Assembly: GCA_963781155.1 (NCBI GenBank)
Contig: CAWAEC010000002.1
Coordinates: forward strand, 124,001 to 188,000
Reading direction: 5' to 3'
DNA: 64,000 nt
Source: PALSA-693 sp963781155
GTDB lineage: Bacteria; Actinomycetota; Acidimicrobiia; Acidimicrobiales; Palsa-688
In this document: positions 8,998 to 17,458 of the stretch, piece by piece
Position numbering within the stretch: position 1 is the first letter of the stretch
How the letters are laid out: each line of letters opens with the position of its first letter
Program-made: the position numbers and the translations under genes
The notes under the pieces: model-generated
Seen by the model: the letters and a program-made list of their open reading frames with translations, nothing else
Databases searched by the model: none
Told to the model about the DNA's origin: nothing

Positions 8998-9953
8998 GAA
9001 TACCTCGCCTCACGGCCCGCGACCAGCGCGTCGAGTGAAATAGCCATCTGCGCTGCCGTCAGGGGTTCGCGGCTCGACAGGGTCCCGCCTCGCAACGAAC
9101 GATTCGCCACCGGTAAGGCGCGACCGGCCAGCCAGCGCGCCAGGTGCCCATAGCACTCGTTCCGATCCTGTGACGACAGCGGAGCCCGATGAATGGCGGC
9201 GACGTAACCCCAGATGTACTCGCCATACAGCCGGACGGCGGGGTGGCGTAGCCGGTTGGCCCGGCGGGGATCCAGGTACGCGCAGCGGCTGCTGACGGTG
9301 TAGGGGCGCGTCCGCTCGGGGTGGTCCCGGCGAAAGTACAGCCAGTCCGGGACTTGATAAAAGGGACCGTGCAACCCCAATTCGGTATTGATGGTGCGGT
9401 CGGCAAAATGGTGACTGCCGTGCAGGCGGGTTCGTCGCAGGACCGCGGTTCGCATGACGCCGTAGGTGTAGTCGTCCCAGCCGTCGAACAGCATGCTGCG
9501 GAACCGCTCCGGGGCCCGCGGTGCGGCTGCCGCGACGGAGTAGTCGAGTACCTTCGTGACCTGTCCCGTCTCGTCGATCATGGCCTCCCAGGAGTGGGCG
9601 AGGACGGCCTCGGGGTGCTCGTCCAGCGCCTCCACGCAGCGCGCCAACAGGTCACGGGCGTAGAGGTCATCGTGGGACGCCATCTTGAACAGCTCGCCCC
9701 GGGCCTGCGTAATGACGAAATTGTGGTTGGGATTCAGTCCGATGTTGCGAGGCTGACGGATGTAACGGATCCGGGCATCGTGGTCCCGGTACTCCAAGCA
9801 AATATCGGCGGTGCCGTCCGTTGAGGCATTGTCCGAGATGATCAGCTCGAAGTCCCCGTAGGTCTGTCCGAGCAGCGCGTCGAGAGACTCGGGCAGCATC
9901 GTTTCGCCGTTGTACACCGGGAGCCCGATGCTCACTCGGGGTGCGGACGTCAT
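8994..9953 (-). CDS. Glycosyltransferase, GT2 family
   Basis: A 319-residue GT-A transferase. The N-terminus VSIGLPVYNGETMLPESLDAL, the segment IISDNASTDGTADIC and the DXD-like MASHDDLY (about residues 90-97) are typical of GT2. No membrane helices are seen, so it acts in the cytoplasm on lipid-linked intermediates. First gene of a two-gene operon with the GT4 gene (4-bp overlap). Role in polysaccharide or glycolipid assembly is inferred from its neighbours. Confidence 0.88.
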   Translation of the reverse strand: MTSAPRVSIGLPVYNGETMLPESLDALLGQTYGDFELIISDNASTDGTADICLEYRDHDARIRYIRQPRNIGLNPNHNFVITQARGELFKMASHDDLYARDLLARCVEALDEHPEAVLAHSWEAMIDETGQVTKVLDYSVAAAAPRAPERFRSMLFDGWDDYTYGVMRTAVLRRTRLHGSHHFADRTINTELGLHGPFYQVPDWLYFRRDHPERTRPYTVSSRCAYLDPRRANRLRHPAVRLYGEYIWGYVAAIHRAPLSSQDRNECYGHLARWLAGRALPVANRSLRGGTLSSREPLTAAQMAISLDALVAGREARYS

Positions 9954-10088
9954 GCCGAGGGTCGATCGAGAACGCTCATGGGTAGCCTCTCAGGGTTCGC
10001 GGACGGATCGGACGGCGCGGCCAGACGACCGCCAGCAGGTCAGAGAGCGTCGGGAAGGTCTTGATACCTGCTGTCCGCCGGGCCGGCG

Positions 10089-11465
10089 CTACGAACCGCC
10101 GGCGCGTCCCGCCACCCCTGCCCGCGCCGCCCGGGCCGTGCGGGACCAAGCCGGCAGGTCGTCGATCAACGCGGCCGCCTCGGCGGTGTCGCGGTCGCGA
10201 ATGGCAGCGTGAATGTTGCGCCCAGCCGTGTCGAGGTGCACCGTCGCCAGGCGCAACCGGCGCTGGACCGGCCCCTGTACCCACCGAATGCTCTGTACCT
10301 TGGCCAGCGGCACCCAGTCCGTGACCCGGCGGACACGCCCGCTCGTCGTCACCGCGTAGACGCGGTCCCCGCCCCACGACAGATAGCGGTAACGAAGCGG
10401 AGACTTCCAGCGGACCCGCCGAGGCGGCGGCCAGCGGGCCTCTGGTACGCCCGGCAGGATCCGTTCCAGAAGCCAGGCGGCCTGCGCTTTGGATCCAACC
10501 GGCAGCACGGTTCGAAGGGCGTCGGCGACCGAGCGGCTCTCCCGACCGGCCCGTTGCTTGCCGGCCACGTCGACGACGAGCCGGCACCAGCCGAACGGCC
10601 GCCACAAGGGCGGCTCGATGAGTCGGGCCCCCTGAACGCGGCCCCGAGGGATGGTCTCGGACGCCGTCTGCAACAGTCCGGACCGCAGTCGCAGCCCGTC
10701 GGGCGCCTCCGCCACCGTCAGGTGGTAATCGCTGTTCAGGCGCCGAAATACACTCGCGACCAGACCAATAAGGGCCGTTGCGGTGACGCTCAGTGCCGGT
10801 CCCACCGCGGAAGGCACAAGAATGGCCAGGACGATCACCGCCACGATGACCCCTTCGAGCACCAGGCCGATGCCGCTCAGGAGGATCGACGGGACGAGGC
10901 GTGAGGTGGGGATGGTGATGAGCACCTGCTCGGGAGGGGGCGGCGTGTGTTCGGCGACACCGTGGGCCAGGGCCAGCAGGCGGGCCCGAACGACACCGGC
11001 CTCGGTTTCGGAGAGATAGGAGAGCCGCCCCGACGTGCCGGTCGAGGCGGCCAGACGGACGCGCACCTCTGCGAGTCCGAACAAACGAGCCACGAGGGGT
11101 CGCACCACGTCAACCGCCTGGATCTGGTCGGCGGGGAAGCGTCGGGAAGTGCGCCGCAGCAGGCCGCTCTCGATGCGCAGTCCTCCCTCTTCGATTCGCC
11201 ATCGCGTGACCAGCCAGGACACCAGGCCCAGCAGCAGGAGCAGAGCGATCAAGGAACCCTCGATCACGACAGCGGTGCTGTTGCCGTGCCGTCGGGAGCC
11301 GGTCAGAGCGACCAGAAGCAGTCCGCCTACCGGACCCCCGGCGCGGACCACCGGCGACAGAGGATGCAGGCGTCGCCAGGTGGACGGGCTTGACGTCTCC
11401 CCGGCGAACGAATGCGGCAGAGTCGGTGGCGAGGCCGAATCAGGCGGAGCGCTCGGATCGGTCAC
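10089..11465 (-). CDS. PH domain-containing membrane protein (YdbT-like)
   Basis: A 458-residue membrane protein with three bacterial PH (bPH_2) units. Each has the pattern of two hydrophobic helices then a short beta domain, for example TRWRIEEGGLRIESGLLRR near residue 88 and the repeat LRLRSGLLQTASETIPRGRVQ near 275. YdbS/YdbT pairs are known membrane proteins in Gram-positive bacteria. In Bacillus they relate to resistance to a bacteriocin and sit near membrane homeostasis genes. The start overlaps the preceding PH gene by four bases. Last gene of the flotillin operon. Confidence 0.82.
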   Translation of the reverse strand: MTDPSAPPDSASPPTLPHSFAGETSSPSTWRRLHPLSPVVRAGGPVGGLLLVALTGSRRHGNSTAVVIEGSLIALLLLLGLVSWLVTRWRIEEGGLRIESGLLRRTSRRFPADQIQAVDVVRPLVARLFGLAEVRVRLAASTGTSGRLSYLSETEAGVVRARLLALAHGVAEHTPPPPEQVLITIPTSRLVPSILLSGIGLVLEGVIVAVIVLAILVPSAVGPALSVTATALIGLVASVFRRLNSDYHLTVAEAPDGLRLRSGLLQTASETIPRGRVQGARLIEPPLWRPFGWCRLVVDVAGKQRAGRESRSVADALRTVLPVGSKAQAAWLLERILPGVPEARWPPPRRVRWKSPLRYRYLSWGGDRVYAVTTSGRVRRVTDWVPLAKVQSIRWVQGPVQRRLRLATVHLDTAGRNIHAAIRDRDTAEAAALIDDLPAWSRTARAARAGVAGRAGGS

Positions 11466-11998
11466 AGGCCGGCGGCTCGAGCCTCACCCAGGGCGGCAAG
11501 GTTGTCGCGAAGCCGACCCGCCTCACTCGCCGGCAGGCCGGGCACGCGTGCGTCAGAGGCAGCCGCGGCGGTGTGCATCCTGACGGTAGCCAGCCCGAAG
11601 GCGCGCTCTACCGGCCCGGCCGTCACGTCCACGAACTGCATTCGCCCATACGGAACCACCGACAGGCGACGGATGAGCACGCCCCGCCGGACCAGCAGAT
11701 CGTCGTCGCGCTCGGCGTAGGCCCAGGCTCGAACCCGGCGTCCCAGGAAGGTGTCGACGACCGCTGCGGCCGCCAGGACCGCGATCCCGGCCGCCACGGC
11801 GGGAATGACGCCACCGAGACCGGCGCCCAGACCCACGGCCAGAAGAAGGACGGGCAGCGCAGCCGCGACCAATTGACCCCTCCGCACCAGCCGGAGTCGA
11901 GGTGAAGGGCGAAGCCAGTTGGCCTCCGGCCAACCGTCAACGGGGAGGCGCCCGAGAGGCGCAGAGCCGGCGGTCCCACCCGGCGCCGGGCTGACCAT
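11462..11998 (-). CDS. PH domain-containing membrane protein (YdbS-like)
   Basis: A 178-residue protein with two adjacent membrane helices (about 50-90, LVAAALPVLLLAVGLGAGLGG and the following alanine-rich stretch) then a single bPH_2 unit with DDDLLVRRGVLIRRLSVVPYGRMQFV, the usual PH-family hallmark. It starts 9 bp after the flotillin stop and overlaps the larger PH gene by four bases, so translation is coupled. It most likely forms a complex with the YdbT-like partner. Confidence 0.82.
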   Translation of the reverse strand: MVSPAPGGTAGSAPLGRLPVDGWPEANWLRPSPRLRLVRRGQLVAAALPVLLLAVGLGAGLGGVIPAVAAGIAVLAAAAVVDTFLGRRVRAWAYAERDDDLLVRRGVLIRRLSVVPYGRMQFVDVTAGPVERAFGLATVRMHTAAAASDARVPGLPASEAGRLRDNLAALGEARAAGL

Positions 11999-12007
11999 GC
12001 CTCGGCG

Positions 12008-13162
12008 CTACCCCTGTGCCTGTGGGGTATCCGCGTCCACCCGATCGGTGTTGCCGTTGGACGCAGCCGCCGGGAGCGAGTCCAGCCCGTTGACGCCGTT
12101 CTGCACCAACTTCATCAGCGTGGTCGCTTGACCTGCCAGCCCGGCCAGCAGCTGGCCCATCCCGTCGGCACCATTGAGGACCGTGACGTTCGCGTTGGAG
12201 AGTTCCGATGCGGCCGCCGAGATGATCTCCGGCATCTTTTCGACCAGCATACGCTGGAGGGCGATTCCCTGACCGGTCGCAGTCGCCTCCGCTTCAAGGC
12301 GGGTGCGCTTTGCGTCGGCTTCCGCGATCGTCCGGATCCGGAAAGCCTCGGCCTCAGCGGGCTTTTCCACCGTGGCGACGAGCTCTTTTTCCTTCAGCTC
12401 GGCGTTTCGAACCGCCAGCTCCCGCTGCGCTTCCAGCACCGCCGCCTGCGCCTCGGCCTGGGCCAGCGGGCCGGCCTGGGCGGCCTGCGCCTGAGCCCGG
12501 TCGACCTCCGCCTTGTACCCGGCCTTGGTCACCTCGGTTTGCCGCTCATATGCGGCCTGGTTGCGGTTCGACTCCTGCTGGGCCTGCGCAGAGGCTTGCT
12601 GAGCTTGGGCCTGGGCGATCTGGGCGTCGCGCTGAACAGCAGCTTGATGGGGCGCAGCCAAAGCGGCGATGTACCCCGAGCCACGATCGTCGATGGATTG
12701 GATCTGCAGCGAGTCCACCACCAGGCCTATCTTTTCCATTTCCGGTTTGGACGCATCGAGGACCTCTTCAGCCAGTCGTTGCCGTTCCCGGATAATTTCT
12801 TCCACCGTCATCGACCCGATGATGGAGCGCAGGTGGCCGGCGAAGATACGGCCGGTCAGGACGGACATGTGATCCTGGTCGTCGAGGAAGCGTCGGGCGG
12901 CATTGGCGATGCTCTCATGGTCGTCCCCGACCTTGAACGCGATCACCGACCGGCACAGCAGCGCGATCCCTTGCTTGGTGACGCACTCCTCTGCCACCTC
13001 GGCTTCCTGCATCGCGAGCGTCAAAGTGCTGACCCGGTTCTTGATAGGAAAGACGAACGCGCCGTGGCCGGTCACGATCTTGAACGGCAGCCCCTCCTGG
13101 GTGCGCAGCTTGCCGCTAATCAGCATCGCCTCGTCAGGCGCGGGAACATGCCAACCGAACAT
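12008..13162 (-). CDS. Flotillin / SPFH-domain protein
   Basis: A 384-residue band-7 protein. The SPFH domain spans about residues 25-190 (for example TGRIFAGHLRSIIGSMTVEEI and RQRLAEEVLDAS). A long Ala/Glu/Gln-rich coiled coil follows at about 190-310, as in flotillin/FloA/FloT. No clear N-terminal membrane hairpin is seen; attachment may be peripheral or through the PH partners. The ATG at 13162 has AAGGAGG four bases upstream. It sits between a small OB-like protein gene and two PH genes. The group looks like a membrane-microdomain operon. Confidence 0.85.
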   Translation of the reverse strand: MFGWHVPAPDEAMLISGKLRTQEGLPFKIVTGHGAFVFPIKNRVSTLTLAMQEAEVAEECVTKQGIALLCRSVIAFKVGDDHESIANAARRFLDDQDHMSVLTGRIFAGHLRSIIGSMTVEEIIRERQRLAEEVLDASKPEMEKIGLVVDSLQIQSIDDRGSGYIAALAAPHQAAVQRDAQIAQAQAQQASAQAQQESNRNQAAYERQTEVTKAGYKAEVDRAQAQAAQAGPLAQAEAQAAVLEAQRELAVRNAELKEKELVATVEKPAEAEAFRIRTIAEADAKRTRLEAEATATGQGIALQRMLVEKMPEIISAAASELSNANVTVLNGADGMGQLLAGLAGQATTLMKLVQNGVNGLDSLPAAASNGNTDRVDADTPQAQG

Positions 13163-13198
13163 GTGGCCTCCTTGTCCAATCCATCTTCGCGCCGACTG

Positions 13199-13408
13199 TC
13201 AACTATCGAACGGCGTGACTTCCAGTGTGCGGGCCGATCGTTTGCCGACCACGAGAACCTCGGCCTGCTCGGGGAGGTCGGTGTCGGAGTACGCCATGTA
13301 CGTCTCGGTGCCGCCCCGGATGTGCACGACGACCTCCCCTGGTCTCCCGGGGCGGATGGCGTGGGTGACGGTAGCCAGCTTCCCGACCACTGGCTCGTCG
13401 GTGGACAT
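13199..13408 (-). CDS. Small OB-like protein, first gene of the flotillin operon
   Basis: A 69-residue acidic protein (GKLATVTHAIRPGRPGEVVV, later EAEVLVV). The pattern of short beta strands with a central glycine-rich turn resembles the C-terminal OB domain of NfeD proteins, which commonly accompany flotillins. Here it lacks any membrane part. The start is the ATG at 13408; longer versions of the frame are proline/arginine-rich and unlikely. It ends 36 bp before the flotillin start. Assignment as NfeD-like rests on context and pattern only. Confidence 0.6.
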   Translation of the reverse strand: MSTDEPVVGKLATVTHAIRPGRPGEVVVHIRGGTETYMAYSDTDLPEQAEVLVVGKRSARTLEVTPFDS

Positions 13409-13485
13409 GTGATGGAAGCTAGCCGGGTGACACCGGTTTCCGGAGCGACAGATGAGTCCCGCACGCCGGGGTCGTCCTACCAGGC

Positions 13486-13875
13486 ATGCAGGGCCGAGGC
13501 CACCACCCCACGGTTGTCCTCCTCTGCCAAGGGATTCCTGTGATCGAATGGCGCCTGCCCGAACGTGCACGGGCCGACCTGGAGGAAGTGGACGGTCTGG
13601 CCCGGCTGCAGCTCGCCGCCCGCCGCGCCGGCTGCTCCATCGTGCTCCAGGACCCGGATCCCGAGTTGCGGGAGCTGTTGATGCTGAGCGGACTGGCGGA
13701 TGTGTTACCAACCTCCCAGCCCGAGCCTCTACCCGTCGAGCCTCTACCCGTCGAGCCTCTACCCGTCGAGCCTCTACCCGTCGAGCCTCTACCCGTCGAG
13801 CCTCTATCCGTCGAGATGGACGGGCAGACCGAAGGCCGGGAACAGGGTGGGGTCCAGGAAGTTGGTGATCACTGA
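13486..13875 (+). CDS. STAS-like protein with PLPVE repeat tail
   Basis: A 129-residue protein. Residues 1-75 look like a compact STAS/anti-sigma-antagonist fold (VDGLARLQLAARRAGCSIVL then LRELLMLSGLADVLP). The conserved phosphorylatable serine of SpoIIAA-type proteins is not evident. Six copies of PLPVE (the last is PLSVE) follow, encoded by a perfect 15-bp DNA repeat. The gene converges on an ECF sigma factor gene and overlaps its 3' end by about 70 bp, so the two mRNAs are complementary at their ends. Role as a sigma or anti-sigma regulator is inference. A GTG at 13541 could be a shorter start. Confidence 0.6.
   Translation: MQGRGHHPTVVLLCQGIPVIEWRLPERARADLEEVDGLARLQLAARRAGCSIVLQDPDPELRELLMLSGLADVLPTSQPEPLPVEPLPVEPLPVEPLPVEPLPVEPLSVEMDGQTEGREQGGVQEVGDH
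13726..13815 (+). repeat. Six tandem 15-bp repeats (CCTCTACCCGTCGAG)
   Basis: Five identical copies and a sixth with one C-to-T change, in frame with the STAS-like gene and coding for a proline/glutamate linker. The last copy also contains the stop codon (CTA on + strand, TAG on -) of the opposite sigma-factor gene. Such perfect arrays are prone to copy-number change. Confidence 0.95.
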
Positions 13876-14832
13876 GACCCGGTCGCCTGAGATCTCGAGG
13901 ACCTGCAGCCCCCAGGGCTCATGACCACCTTCGGGGTCAACCCGGTACTGCCCGAAGGCGGGCGATCCGTTCGCCCGCGTTGGCAACAGGCGTGAGTCCC
14001 GGCAATCCGCCCCCGGTCCGAGCATCCACGCGGTGATGTCGTCCGCGCCCTGCAGCCACATGGCGTACGGCGGCATGGACTGCACCACGTCCTCGCGGAG
14101 CAGCCTGACCAGCTGGGTCATGTCGTAGCGCTCGAATGCTTCCACGTATTGGGCGAGGAGAGCCTGCTGTGACTCGTCCACTGGCGTGTACGGATCCGGG
14201 GCGGCATCGGCCGTGTGGGCGGCCATCCTCGACCGGGCTCGCTGGAGGGCGCTGTTGACCGAGGCCACACTGGTGTCGAGCAGCTCCGCCACCTCAGCAG
14301 CAGGCCACCGCAGGACTTCCCTCAGGACGAGTACCGCCCGCTGCCGGGCCGGAAGATGCTGCACGGCCGCGACGAACGCCAGCCGGATCGTCTCGCGTTG
14401 TTCGGCTATCGCCGCCGGGTCGCCATCGTCGGGGATGACACGGTCGTCCGAGACGGGCAGCAGCCACGGGTAGTCGGGCATCGACGGCCCCAGAAAGGAG
14501 GGGTCGGCGGGTGAAGACGGCCCCAGGTCGATGGGCCGGGCCCGCCGCTGCTGTCCCCGAAGCATGTCCAGGCAGACATTGGTGGCGATGCGGTACAGCC
14601 ACGAGCGGAAGGAGGATCGGCCTTCGAAGGAATCGAGGGCCCGCCACGCCCGGATCATGGTTTCCTGGACCGCGTCCTCGGCTTCGAATCCGGAACCGAG
14701 CATGCGGTAGCAGTAGCCGGTGAGCTCCCGACGATGAGACTCCAGCTGGCGCTCAAGCGTCTCAGGAGCGGCGAGGACGGAGTCGGCGGTGCTGCGAGCC
14801 ATGCGCGCGCAGCCTAGAGCGACGTTGGTCAT
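13804..14832 (-). CDS. ECF sigma factor with SnoaL-like C-terminal domain
   Basis: RNA polymerase sigma-70 family protein of the SigX5-like type (TIGR02960 relatives). Region 2 is at about residues 30-100 (FEAEDAVQETMIRAWRAL, FRSWLYRIATNVCLDML). Region 4 is at about 165-215 (LPARQRAVLVLREVLRWPAA, then SVASVNSALQRARSRM). A SnoaL-like extension of about 120 residues follows (VEAFERYDMTQLVRLLREDV), which in ECF41/ECF56-type factors modulates activity in place of a separate anti-sigma. A start at 14802 (MARSTADS) is equally likely. Its 3' end overlaps the STAS-like gene. Confidence 0.88.
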   Translation of the reverse strand: MTNVALGCARMARSTADSVLAAPETLERQLESHRRELTGYCYRMLGSGFEAEDAVQETMIRAWRALDSFEGRSSFRSWLYRIATNVCLDMLRGQQRRARPIDLGPSSPADPSFLGPSMPDYPWLLPVSDDRVIPDDGDPAAIAEQRETIRLAFVAAVQHLPARQRAVLVLREVLRWPAAEVAELLDTSVASVNSALQRARSRMAAHTADAAPDPYTPVDESQQALLAQYVEAFERYDMTQLVRLLREDVVQSMPPYAMWLQGADDITAWMLGPGADCRDSRLLPTRANGSPAFGQYRVDPEGGHEPWGLQVLEISGDRVSVITNFLDPTLFPAFGLPVHLDG

Positions 14833-14884
14833 CGCGTGTATGACTTTCCGGCACCCACGATCTCATCGCGCCATCCGCAAACGT

Positions 14885-15478
14885 TCAGCAATGTCGATCG
14901 ACGAGCAGCGCCCGGCCCAGGGCGCCCCACTCGTAGAACACCTCATAGGGAAGCTGCTTGAGCGAGATCGACGCGGCGACGACCGTCACCTGCCCGGAGA
15001 AGCAGCGCTCCATCAGGAGCCGAGCCCGCAGGGACTGCGGCCGGCCCGGCACGATGATCAGGCTGTGCCAGCCGTGGGCGCGGGCGTAGCCGGCAGCCCA
15101 CCGCACTTCGCCGACTGTCCGGCCAGGGACCGGCTCGAAGCACACCACCCGGACATGCAGCACCTTCGGGCACGGCGTGTTATAGGCATTCCCTTGGGAA
15201 AACAGCAGCACCGGTGCGTAGCCTCGCTCCGCCAGGGAGATCGCCGTGTGCTCGCGAGAACTCTCACCCCGGCCGTTCAGGCTCAAGATGGCGTCAGCGT
15301 GGCGTGGTTGGTCCGTCGGGGGCCACACGAACAGGACCGCGCTGGCGATCAGAAACAGGAGCACCCCGACCCCCAGTACCACCAGGACCAGTCGCCGTCG
15401 CGAGCGGGTTCGAGGCGTCGGAGGCGGGGTCTGGTCCAGCCCGAGCGCGGCGTCAACCGCCGGACCGCTCATCTGCAC
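14885..15478 (-). CDS. DUF218 / YdcF-like membrane protein
   Basis: 197 residues: a basic cytoplasmic N-terminus, one membrane helix at about 29-52 (LVLVVLGVGVLLFLIASAVL), then a DUF218 domain facing outward (ADAILSLNG, TAISLAERGYAPVLLFS, WHSLIIV). Relatives SanA, ElyC and YdcF act on the envelope or bind S-adenosylmethionine, but no reaction is established. Monocistronic, about 80 bp from the ABC operon end. Confidence 0.75.
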   Translation of the reverse strand: MQMSGPAVDAALGLDQTPPPTPRTRSRRRLVLVVLGVGVLLFLIASAVLFVWPPTDQPRHADAILSLNGRGESSREHTAISLAERGYAPVLLFSQGNAYNTPCPKVLHVRVVCFEPVPGRTVGEVRWAAGYARAHGWHSLIIVPGRPQSLRARLLMERCFSGQVTVVAASISLKQLPYEVFYEWGALGRALLVDRHC

Positions 15479-15562
15479 CCAAACCGGGGTTTCACCCGAC
15501 GAAAGCCCGCACTGGCACTAAGAGCGGGACCCGGCGTCAGAGATACGCGGCGAGCACGGTGG

Positions 15563-17458
15563 TCAATCGACGTCGACAACGGCGCCCGCGAACTGGGCGT
15601 TGTACAACCGGGCGTAGGCGCCGCCGCGGGCCAGCAGCTCGTCGTGGTCCCCGCGTTCGACAATTCGGCCATCTTCCATCACCAGAATTATGTCGGCATT
15701 GCGAATCGTCGACAGGCGGTGAGCGATCACGAAGCTCGTCCGATTGGATCGGAGGGCGGCCATGGCTTGCTGGATCAGCACCTCCGTGCGAGTGTCCACC
15801 GAACTGGTCGCTTCGTCCAGGATCAGGATCATCGGGTCGGCGAGGAAAGCCCGAGCAATGGTGAGCAGTTGCTTCTCTCCGGCGCTGAGCGCTCCGCTGT
15901 CGTCGTCCACCATCGTGTCGTAGCCGTCGGATAGAGCGTGCACGAACCGGTCGGCATACGTTGCCCGGGCCGCTTCGAGGATCTGCGCTTCGGTGGCGGT
16001 GGGGTCGCCATAGGCGAGGTTCTCCCGGATGGTTCCACCGAATAACCACGTGTTCTGCAAGACCATCCCAATGTGGCTGCGAAGCTGGGAGCGAGGCATA
16101 TCGGCGATGTCCTGGCCGTCGAGGGTGATCCGGCCGCCTTCCAGGTCGTAAAAGCGCATGAGGAGATTCACCAGCGTCGTCTTGCCTGCTCCCGTCGGGC
16201 CGACGATGGCGACCGTCTGGCCCGGCTCCGCCACGAACGAGAGATCGACGATGACGGGACGGCCCTTCTCGTACCCGAATGAGACCCGGTCGAATTCGAC
16301 TCTTCCGGCCCGAATGGGGTGCGGGGAGACCGGGGGGTCCGGCGGTTCCTCATCAGCGTCGAGGAACTGGTGGATTCGTTCCGCCGAAGCCAGTCCCGAC
16401 AAGAGCAGGTTCATCATGGAGGCCAGAGCCTGGAGAGGTTGCGCGAACTGTCGGGAATACTGGATGAAGGCCTGGACGTCCCCGATGCTCAGCGCTCCCG
16501 ACGCCACCCGGAGGCCCCCGAAGACCGCGATAGCTATGAAATTGAGGTTTCCGACGCACACCATCGCCGGCTGCACACTTCCGGAGAGAAACTGCGCGCC
16601 GAAGCTGGCTTCGTAAAGGTCGTCGTTGACGTGCCGGAAGGCTGCTTCGACCTCCTCCTGGCGGCCGAATGTCTTCACGATCGCGTGCCCGGTCAGGGAC
16701 TCCTCGACCAACGCGTCGAGGCGGCCCGTCCCGTCCCACTGCCGCACGAAATAGCCGCGAGAACGTCTGGTGATGAATCGGATAATCCCGCTCGACACCG
16801 GGATGCTGACGAGTGCGATCAGGGCGAGAAGTGGGGAGATAACCAACATCGCGACGCTCGTGGCGATCAACATGAAGGTGTTCGTCAACAGCTGGCTCAT
16901 CGTCTGCTGGAGGCTCTGGGCCAGATTGTCGACGTCGTTGGTCACGCGGCTGAGCAGATCGCCCCTCGGAGTGCGGTCGACGTAGCGCAGCGGCAGTCGG
17001 TGCAGCTTGTCTTCGACGTCGGCCCTCAGCTGGTACGTGGTTCGTTGCACCACCCCTGCCAGGACGAACGCCTGCAGGTATTGGAGCCCAGCCGACGCCG
17101 CGTACAGGGCCACCACGCGCCACAGCAGGGCGTGGAGCTGGTTGAAGTCAATGGCCTTGGCCCCGCCGTGAGAAAGGCCATTGACGACGATGTTGGTGGC
17201 GTCACCCAGCAGCTTGGGCCCGATGACGGCGAACCCGACACCCAGCACGGCCGAGATGGTCACGACTCCGAGCCGGAGCCCTTCGCCCCGGAATCGTTTC
17301 ATCAACCACCGCACGGTGGCCTTGGGGTCGCGCGACCGCTCCAAGGGCAACCCCAGAGCGCCCATGCGAGGCATGGCGGCAATGGAGGCCGGCATGCGCG
17401 GTGAGGTCTGCTCGACCTCTCCGTCTTCGGAGGTCTGCTGTCCGTCCTCCGGACTCAT
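15563..17458 (-). CDS. ABC exporter, permease-ATPase subunit (canonical ATP site)
   Basis: A 631-residue half-transporter: six membrane helices at about 60-340, then an ATPase domain with Walker A GPTGAGKTTLVN, signature LSAGEKQLLTIARAF, Walker B ILILDEATSS and switch histidine AHRLST. The catalytic glutamate is present. The signature LSAGE is a variant of LSGGQ. Its ATG overlaps the end of the partner gene by four bases. Together they form a heterodimeric multidrug-type exporter. An extension of about 35 residues precedes the first helix. Confidence 0.92.
   Translation of the reverse strand: MSPEDGQQTSEDGEVEQTSPRMPASIAAMPRMGALGLPLERSRDPKATVRWLMKRFRGEGLRLGVVTISAVLGVGFAVIGPKLLGDATNIVVNGLSHGGAKAIDFNQLHALLWRVVALYAASAGLQYLQAFVLAGVVQRTTYQLRADVEDKLHRLPLRYVDRTPRGDLLSRVTNDVDNLAQSLQQTMSQLLTNTFMLIATSVAMLVISPLLALIALVSIPVSSGIIRFITRRSRGYFVRQWDGTGRLDALVEESLTGHAIVKTFGRQEEVEAAFRHVNDDLYEASFGAQFLSGSVQPAMVCVGNLNFIAIAVFGGLRVASGALSIGDVQAFIQYSRQFAQPLQALASMMNLLLSGLASAERIHQFLDADEEPPDPPVSPHPIRAGRVEFDRVSFGYEKGRPVIVDLSFVAEPGQTVAIVGPTGAGKTTLVNLLMRFYDLEGGRITLDGQDIADMPRSQLRSHIGMVLQNTWLFGGTIRENLAYGDPTATEAQILEAARATYADRFVHALSDGYDTMVDDDSGALSAGEKQLLTIARAFLADPMILILDEATSSVDTRTEVLIQQAMAALRSNRTSFVIAHRLSTIRNADIILVMEDGRIVERGDHDELLARGGAYARLYNAQFAGAVVDVD

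Noticed and set aside
13726..13815. Tandem repeats as a CRISPR array
   Set aside because: Units are 15 bp with no spacers and lie in frame inside a gene; no cas genes in the window. No CRISPR array was seen anywhere.
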